A stretch of DNA of 10,580 nucleotides, taken from contig MVQS01000117.1 of the NCBI GenBank assembly GCA_002067855.1, positions 1 through 10,580 of the forward strand, in the 5' to 3' direction. Origin of the DNA: Syntrophaceae bacterium PtaB.Bin038 (GTDB lineage Bacteria > Desulfobacterota > Syntrophia > Syntrophales > UBA2192). Under the pieces are notes generated by a model, which saw nothing but the letters and a program-made list of their open reading frames with translations, made no database searches and had not been told where the DNA came from. A program made the translations under genes and the position numbers. Positions 6,360 to 10,580 of the stretch are shown here, piece after piece. Position 1 is the first letter of the stretch. Each line of letters starts with the position of its first letter.

Positions 6360-7898
6360 TCACGGCTGCTTCTTCCTGTGGTCGCCGAACACGAGGGCCA
6401 GATGCTCCTTCGGGGGCAACTTGCTCTGCGTCATCAGGCTGATGAGGATGTATGCCACGAACGAAAGGACGAATGCGGGGAAGATCTCGTGGATGTCCCT
6501 CAACGCCGGGATCTTCATCCGTAGGACCTCCCGGTACAGCACGCAGCTCACCATGCCGATCACCATGGACCAGAAGGCGGCATGGCCCGTTCCCCATCGG
6601 AGGTACAGCCCGCCGAAGATGGCGGGGAAGAAGCTCGCGGCGAAGACAGCCCCCGCGAAGGCCGTCATCTCGACGATGCCGGCCGGGGGCCGGATGGTCA
6701 CGACGAAGATGAGGATGCAGTACAGCCAGATCATATTCTTCGTCCAGGTGACCGTTTTCTCGGGACTCAGCGGCTTGAAGAGGTTCCAGATGTCGCCGAT
6801 GAATGCCGTCCCGACGATCAGCATGACGGAGGCCAGCGAGGACATGCCCGCGGCGAAGAGGCCCGCCATGACGATCCCGCTCGTCAGGGGGCTGTCGAAC
6901 TTGGCCAGCATGAACCCCACGGCCTGGTCCGTGTTCTTGATCAGGAATGCCGCCTCCTCGGGGGTGGCCATGGAATGGATCAGGGCGCCCAGGCCCATGA
7001 CGCAGACCATGGAGATGCCGAGGAACACGGGCGTCCAGATCATGGCGAACCGCATGCTCTTCGCGTTGTCGATGGAGTAAAAGCGGATGAGGCAGCGGGG
7101 CTCGGCGAGCTGCTTCATGCCCACGGAGACGCCGATGCCGAGGATGTAGGCGAAGGAGACGAGGGCGCAGAACGTCACGAGTCCGTCCCCGATGGGTTGT
7201 CCCGTCCTGGAGATGTGATCGGTCATCGCGACCCTGGACATGACCGGGTCGATGCCGCCCAGGTACATGAAGGGAATGGCGAACATGAGGATGGCCACGA
7301 AGAACATCATGATGCCCTGCACGGCGTCGGTCCAGAGGACGCTGTACATGCCGCCCCACACCGTGTAGGCGCAGGTGATGAAGATGATCAGGAAGGCGCC
7401 CCACTCGTACGGGACGTCGAGGACCGACTTGAGGACGTGCGCGCAGCCCTTGGCGATGCCGGCCATGTAGAAAATCGTCGCGAAGATGATGACGACGGCC
7501 GAGAGGACCCGGATCGCCTTCGAGAGGGAGCTCTTGTAGCGGAAATCGAAGTAGTCGGGGATCGTGACGGAGTTCAGGTAGGCCGTCTGGTTACGCATCC
7601 GGGGGCCGAGAACGAGCCAGGTCATCATGCAGAACACCGTCCAGATCAGGCCGATCCAGGCCCAGCTGAGCCCGGCCCGGAAGGAGAACCCCGCCTGCCC
7701 GATGTAGGTGTTGGTGCTGATGAACGTCGAGAAGAAGGCCAGCGAAACGACCCAGCCCGGGATTTCGCGCTTGGCGATATAGTATTCCTTGACGCCCTTC
7801 GAGGCCTTTTGCTTGAAGAACCATCCGATCCAGAGGCACACCGACACGTAGACGAAAATCAGTGAAAGGATCAGCCAATTCTTTGCCAGGTATTCCAT
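6360..7898 (-). CDS. Sodium:solute symporter family (SSS/SLC5) transporter
   Basis: This inner-membrane secondary transporter is expected to couple Na+ influx to solute uptake. The 512-residue product is about the usual family length, with roughly 13 hydrophobic spans. SSS features are the N-terminal EYYIAKREIPGW block (about 38-49), the STNTYIGQAGFSFRAGLSW segment in span 2 (61-79), the signature GGMYSVLWTDAVQG (182-195) and AAGMSSLASVML (349-360). The adjacent serines S353 and S354 in the last motif match the Na2-site region of span 8. GGAGGA lies six bases ahead of the ATG. The small one-span gene directly upstream and the shared promoter argue that they work together. Relatives include pantothenate, acetate and proline carriers; the substrate cannot be assigned here. 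Confidence 0.93.
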   Translation of the reverse strand: MEYLAKNWLILSLIFVYVSVCLWIGWFFKQKASKGVKEYYIAKREIPGWVVSLAFFSTFISTNTYIGQAGFSFRAGLSWAWIGLIWTVFCMMTWLVLGPRMRNQTAYLNSVTIPDYFDFRYKSSLSKAIRVLSAVVIIFATIFYMAGIAKGCAHVLKSVLDVPYEWGAFLIIFITCAYTVWGGMYSVLWTDAVQGIMMFFVAILMFAIPFMYLGGIDPVMSRVAMTDHISRTGQPIGDGLVTFCALVSFAYILGIGVSVGMKQLAEPRCLIRFYSIDNAKSMRFAMIWTPVFLGISMVCVMGLGALIHSMATPEEAAFLIKNTDQAVGFMLAKFDSPLTSGIVMAGLFAAGMSSLASVMLIVGTAFIGDIWNLFKPLSPEKTVTWTKNMIWLYCILIFVVTIRPPAGIVEMTAFAGAVFAASFFPAIFGGLYLRWGTGHAAFWSMVIGMVSCVLYREVLRMKIPALRDIHEIFPAFVLSFVAYILISLMTQSKLPPKEHLALVFGDHRKKQP

Positions 7899-7954
7899 AA
7901 AGTTTCCTCCCCTTTTCGAATGATTGGGAATGAGGCCGTCGGGAAGCTCCCGGC

Positions 7955-8128
7955 TCAGGCCTGGGTGGTCCGGCAGAGCTGCTCATCGCCCTTGGGCCCC
8001 TTCCCCCCGTCTCCCTCTCCCTCCTCGTGGATGTCGACATCCATCCTCATGACGAGGATCGCGTTGATGACGACCAGAAGAAGAGTGCCGACGAAGGCGA
8101 ACGCCGTCCAGAAATCCATGTAAAACAT
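7955..8128 (-). CDS. Small single-span membrane protein, probable symporter accessory subunit
   Basis: I place the start at ATG 8126-8128, because GGGAGGTGA lies five bases upstream. An in-frame GTG at 8135-8137 falls inside that ribosome binding site and is rejected. The 57-residue product starts MFYMDFWTAFAFVGTLLLVVINAILVM. It has one hydrophobic span (about 6-27), then the charged segment RMDVDIHEEGEGDGGKGPKGDE, so a cytoplasmic tail is likely. Only 56 bases separate it from the symporter. Small membrane partners are known upstream of other SSS genes (YjcH with ActP, YhdT with PanF), and 'symporter small accessory protein' is a recognised annotation. That assignment rests on context and topology, not on a sequence motif I can verify. 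Confidence 0.75.
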   Translation of the reverse strand: MFYMDFWTAFAFVGTLLLVVINAILVMRMDVDIHEEGEGDGGKGPKGDEQLCRTTQA

Positions 8129-8169
8129 GATGGTCACCTCCCTTGGGATACCTCTGTTGCGCTCACGCG

Positions 8170-8180
8170 GAACAGTGTTC
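8170..8180. promoter_or_regulatory. Perfect 11-base palindrome near the symporter transcription start
   Basis: GAACA-G-TGTTC lies directly downstream of the predicted -10 box of the symporter promoter, a position suited to a repressor site. No regulator is assigned. The spacing between GAAC and GTTC (three bases) differs from the four-base spacing of Gram-positive LexA boxes. Confidence 0.3.
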
Positions 8181-8181
8181 T

Positions 8182-8211
8182 GTCATAGGGTCATTCCGCC
8201 CGTTTTGTCAA
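8182..8211 (-). promoter_or_regulatory. Promoter of the small protein-symporter operon
   Basis: The minus strand shows a perfect -35 TTGACA (8206-8211), an 18-base spacer and -10 TATGAC (8182-8187, four of six consensus bases). A start near 8175 gives a leader of about 47 bases before the GGGAGGTGA-ATG start. Confidence 0.6.
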
Positions 8212-8373
8212 TCGAAATTCACCGATTACGCATTTGTTCCAAGCCCGGAACGCCCCCGCTCGGGCGCAGCCGTCTCCCCGGCGGCATCAGTCGTTGCATT
8301 TGGTCGGCTCATTGTCTATGAAATATCGGAGGAGCCGTCTGCACGGGAAACCGCATGGCCGCAAGGGCCGGCC

Positions 8374-8688
8374 TTCCTCCGGGCCGAGACCCTGATCGTG
8401 CTGGGCCTGGGCTTCCTGGCCATCTGCCTCGACACGGTCTGCGGCGTGCTCTTCGCGAAGGTCCTCTACGTCGTGACGGGCGGCAAGATCAACCCGCTTA
8501 TCGGTGCGGCGGGCATCCCGGCGTTCCCCATGGCGGCCCGCGTGGTGCAGAAGGTGGGCTGCCGGTACAACAGGAAGAGCCACCTGACGATGCACACCAC
8601 GGGCGCAAACGCAGGCGGGCAAATCGGTCCCGTCATCGCGGCGGCGGTCATGCTCTCGGGGCTCGCGGGCATGGGCGTCATCCGCTGA
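8374..8688 (+). pseudogene. 3' fragment of a Na+-translocating decarboxylase beta subunit (OadB/GcdB/MmdB family)
   Basis: The last ~104 residues of this frame match the C-terminus of the beta subunits that couple decarboxylation of oxaloacetate, glutaconyl-CoA or methylmalonyl-CoA to Na+ export. The markers are RAETLIVLGLGFLAICLDT, GGVLFAK-like CGVLFAK, KINPLIGAAG, AFPMAARVVQK and MHTTGANAGGQIG. Full-length family members are about 370-430 residues; the N-terminal three quarters are missing. The upstream in-frame codons (8143-8373) show no similarity I recognise, lie over the divergent promoter region, and have no ribosome-bound start. The conserved serine of the NPLIGxAGxSAxPMAAR motif (S382 in Klebsiella OadB, essential there) is proline (codon 8518-8520). 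A second conserved serine after QIG is also proline. I read it as a decaying remnant. Which decarboxylase it belonged to is undetermined. Confidence 0.8.
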
Positions 8689-8706
8689 GCCCGGGGCGAT
8701 GCGGGC

Positions 8707-8743
8707 AAAAAAAAGGGCCCCGCGGGAAACCGCGGGGCCCTTT
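8707..8743 (-). terminator. Strong rho-independent terminator (bidirectional)
   Basis: An 11-base perfect GC stem (8715-8725 with 8730-8740) closes a four-base GAAA loop. On the minus strand it is followed by eight T residues (complement of 8707-8714), so it ends the DASS transporter transcript 21 bases past that gene's stop. On the plus strand it is followed by TTTCT and could also stop transcripts through the decarboxylase fragment. Confidence 0.88.
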
Positions 8744-8764
8744 CTCTGCCCGGACGTCAACCGG

Positions 8765-10297
8765 TCATGGACGGAACGGCCAGATCAGCGGAACGAGAAT
8801 GATCACGAGGATCGTGCAGACGATCTGCGGGATGAGACCGGCCTTCAAGTAGTCGATGAACTTCAGCTGCCCCGGCCCGAGCACGATGGTGTTGGGCGGG
8901 GTGGCGATGGGCGTGAGGAAGCAGAGGCTCGCGCCCATGCCGATGCCCATGAGGATCGGCAGGGGGCTGATCCCCATCCCGACGGCCGAGGCGAGGCCGA
9001 TGGGGCCCACGATGAGGGCCGTGGCCGTGTTGGAGGCAAACTGGGTCAGGACGGCCGTCAGCACCGTCATGCCGATCATGAGCCCCATGGGGGAGCCCGC
9101 CACCAGGTCGTTGACGGCCTGGGCGATCATGAGGACGCCCCCCGTCTTTGCGAGGGCCGTGCTCACGGGGAACATGCAGGCGAACAGGAAGATCGTCTGC
9201 CACGAGACGGACTGCCAGGCCTCCTTCCAGGTGATGCACTTCGTGATGATGACGAGCGCCGCCCCCAGGGCCGCCGCCGTCAGCAGGTCGATGTGCAGGG
9301 TGTTCTTGATGAAGGGCACGAAGTCGCCCAGGGCCATGACGGCGACGACGAAGGCGAAGATCCCCACGGCCACGGGCATCTTGTTGACGCGGTATTTGAT
9401 GTCGGCCGCGGCCTCGGGCCCCGAGTAGTCCTCGGCGCTCTGGTCCACCTTGCCCTTGGGGAGAAAGCGCGTTCCGAAGAGCATGAAGGTGGCGATGCCG
9501 GCCACGGCGATGGGGATGCCCACGAGGGCGAACTCGAAGAAGCCGAAGGTGGGCATCTTGGCCGTGCCCAGCACGCCGTTGATCACGCCGTTGGGGGGCG
9601 TGCCGATGAGGGTCAGGGTACCGCCGAAGGAGGTGGCGAAGGCCAGGGCCATCATGAATCCGCGGGTGCTGAAGCCGGCCAGGGTGACGACGCCGAGCAC
9701 GATGGGCAGGAAGCACACCGTCGTGCCGGTGTTGGAGAGCACCGACGAGAGCAGCGCCGCCACGATCATGACGTTGAGCATGACGAGCTTCTCGCGGCCC
9801 TTGCCCTTCTCGACGGCCCAGCGGCCCACCTTGTCGGCAAAGCCCGTGCGGAAGAGGGACTCGCCCATCATGAACATGAACATGAAGATGAGCGTCCACT
9901 GGTTCGCGAAGTCCTTGAAGGCATCGGCGGGCCTGAGCACGCCCGTGATGACGAGGGCCACGGGCACCAGGATCGCCGTGGCCTCCAGGGGGATGAGCTC
10001 CGTCATGAAAAAGAGGAAGGCCACCGCCAGGACGGCGATCGTCGTCCAGGCCTTCTGGTAATCGATTTTGGCCGCCGGCTTGGCCGGTGCAGGAGCCGGT
10101 GCGGGTGCCGGGGCCGCCGCCGGGGCCGGGGCCTGCGCGGGGGCCGCTGCCGCCGCCGGGGCCTTCTCCGCCGCCTTGGGCGCTGCCGCCTGCGCCCCCG
10201 CGGGCTGCGCCGTCGCGTAGAAGTAGGCGGGCACGGCCGCGAGGCACAGCAGGAACAGGGATACAACCCACCATTTCCGCTTCATGAAGCCAACCAT
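8765..10297 (-). CDS. DASS/SLC13 family anion (dicarboxylate-type) transporter with N-terminal extension
   Basis: This family (divalent anion:Na+ symporters) moves di- and tricarboxylates, sulfate or similar anions across the inner membrane. I place the start at ATG 10295-10297 because GGGAGG lies five bases ahead; an in-frame ATG at 10351 has no such site. The 510-residue product carries the two SNT motifs that form the substrate/Na+ site, LSNTGTT (188-190) and ASNTATA (422-424). Each has its partner proline motif, IGTPPNG and ATPPNTI. Before the transport domain (from about residue 84) is a hydrophobic segment (about 9-27) ending in AQPAGAQA, then about 40 residues of Ala/Pro repeats. This is probably a signal peptide or anchor with an external linker, and is unusual for the family. 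The substrate is unknown. Confidence 0.92.
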   Translation of the reverse strand: MVGFMKRKWWVVSLFLLCLAAVPAYFYATAQPAGAQAAAPKAAEKAPAAAAAPAQAPAPAAAPAPAPAPAPAKPAAKIDYQKAWTTIAVLAVAFLFFMTELIPLEATAILVPVALVITGVLRPADAFKDFANQWTLIFMFMFMMGESLFRTGFADKVGRWAVEKGKGREKLVMLNVMIVAALLSSVLSNTGTTVCFLPIVLGVVTLAGFSTRGFMMALAFATSFGGTLTLIGTPPNGVINGVLGTAKMPTFGFFEFALVGIPIAVAGIATFMLFGTRFLPKGKVDQSAEDYSGPEAAADIKYRVNKMPVAVGIFAFVVAVMALGDFVPFIKNTLHIDLLTAAALGAALVIITKCITWKEAWQSVSWQTIFLFACMFPVSTALAKTGGVLMIAQAVNDLVAGSPMGLMIGMTVLTAVLTQFASNTATALIVGPIGLASAVGMGISPLPILMGIGMGASLCFLTPIATPPNTIVLGPGQLKFIDYLKAGLIPQIVCTILVIILVPLIWPFRP

Positions 10298-10351
10298 AAC
10301 TACCTCCCTTGTCATAGCATGATAAAAGATAGAATTGCCGCTATCCTCCAT

Positions 10352-10417
10352 GCCCCCGCCGGGGACCCTTCCCCCCGGGGGCCTTTCCTCACCCCTTCGC
10401 GAAGGACGGCTTCGCGA
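10352..10417. other. GC-rich inverted repeats in the thioesterase-DASS spacer
   Basis: Two structures lie between the thioesterase stop and the DASS start. TCGCGAAG/CTTCGCGA (10397-10404 with 10410-10417) is a perfect eight-base stem with a five-base loop, abutting the thioesterase stop. GCCCCCG/CGGGGGC (10352-10358 with 10376-10382) encloses an inner GGGG/CCCC stem. Neither has a T-tract on the minus strand, so they may be transcript-end stabilisers or part of a structured leader. A TATCAT -10-like box (minus strand, about 10319-10324) without a good -35 is the only promoter hint. Confidence 0.4.
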
Positions 10418-10580
10418 TCACTTGATCTTGGCCTGGACGGGTTCGCAGCGCTTGCGGGCCGTCTGCATGAAGTGGTCGCCGTTGACGATGTGCCGCTCGT
10501 GCTTGCCCCGGGCCACCTGCCCGATCTCGTCGAAGGCCATGACCTCGAAGGCCAGGTGACGCCCCTCGATCTCCGCCAGC
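10418..10580 (-). CDS. Thioesterase family protein (FlK-like hotdog fold), C-terminal part
   Basis: This frame enters from the right edge and ends at TGA 10418-10420. The visible ~54 residues include AEIEGRHLAFEVMAFDEIG, then GKHERHIVNGDHFM and a basic C-terminus ending VQAKIK. The pattern (E-x-GR-x-L-x-F-x-V-x-A-x-D, then G-x-HER-x-IV) is typical of the last strands of small hotdog acyl-CoA thioesterases related to fluoroacetyl-CoA thioesterase FlK. Those proteins are about 130 residues, so more than half lies outside the window, including the catalytic region. The actual acyl-CoA substrate is unknown; being in this family does not imply fluoroacetate metabolism. It lies 120 bases upstream of the DASS gene on the same strand and may share its transcript. 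Confidence 0.65.
   Translation of the reverse strand, partial: LAEIEGRHLAFEVMAFDEIGQVARGKHERHIVNGDHFMQTARKRCEPVQAKIK

Noticed and set aside
6089..6360. tRNA-Leu as an integration site for a mobile element
   Set aside because: No integrase, no repeat of the tRNA 3' end, and a normal terminator directly downstream. Nothing else in the window looks like an integrated element.
6582..7865. 427-codon plus-strand frame opposite the symporter gene
   Set aside because: It is extremely rich in Asp, Glu, Gly and His with no domain, the usual antisense shadow of a hydrophobic membrane protein gene.
8170..8180. LexA/SOS box upstream of the symporter
   Set aside because: GAAC and GTTC are three bases apart, not the four of the Gram-positive box, and the gene is not a usual SOS target.
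8143..8373. Use of ATG 8143 as start of a 181-residue protein including the decarboxylase fragment
   Set aside because: The first 77 codons overlap the divergent symporter promoter, have no family similarity that I can see, and the ATG has no suitable ribosome binding site. The region is better read as non-coding upstream sequence plus a truncated gene.
10080..10200. GCC/CGG-rich tandem-like tract as a DNA repeat or CRISPR-like array
   Set aside because: It is the coding sequence of the Ala/Pro linker of the DASS protein. No regular repeat-spacer structure is present here or elsewhere in the window.

Overview
The window is GC-rich (roughly two thirds G+C by eye) and looks like chromosomal DNA of a deltaproteobacterium-type (Desulfobacterota) anaerobe. 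Two things suggest this: the gene order tRNA-Thr/Tyr/Gly/Thr - rpmG - tRNA-Trp - secE - nusG - rplK, and the mix of an AMMECR1/Memo pair with Na+-coupled transporters and a remnant of a Na+-pumping decarboxylase. The lineage is an inference; nothing in the window proves it.

Positions 1-2045, minus strand: a translation/transcription operon read right to left. A TTGACA promoter with an upstream A-tract (2017-2045) drives four tRNAs (Thr-UGU, Tyr-GUA, Gly-UCC, Thr-GGU), then rpmG, tRNA-Trp, secE, nusG and the start of rplK, which runs off the left edge. The elongation factor Tu gene usually found between the second tRNA-Thr and rpmG is absent; only 20 bases separate them.

Positions 2142-3553, minus strand: a translationally coupled pair (ATGA overlap) encoding the Memo-like protein B and the AMMECR1-like protein A of the AmmeMemoRadiSam set. 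No radical SAM partner is in view. A 312-base divergent spacer separates them from the plus-strand genes.

Positions 3866-6174, plus strand: gap, tpiA and secG in an apparent operon, without the pgk gene often found between gap and tpiA. The GAPDH carries residues associated with NADP(H) use. A tRNA-Leu(GAG) with its own promoter and terminator follows. Short AAGGC-rich repeats occur directly after the stop codons of gap and of the AMMECR1 gene, and again in the divergent spacer.

Positions 6261-10580 are largely minus-strand transport genes. A 57-residue single-membrane-span protein precedes a sodium:solute symporter, with a good promoter upstream. Next comes a plus-strand 3' fragment of a Na+-translocating decarboxylase beta subunit, apparently a pseudogene with an essential serine changed to proline. 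A strong bidirectional terminator follows, then a DASS/SLC13 transporter with an extra N-terminal anchor and an Ala/Pro-rich linker, and finally the C-terminal part of a hotdog-fold thioesterase. The common theme of this segment is Na+-coupled carboxylate transport and metabolism; the substrates cannot be read from the sequence.
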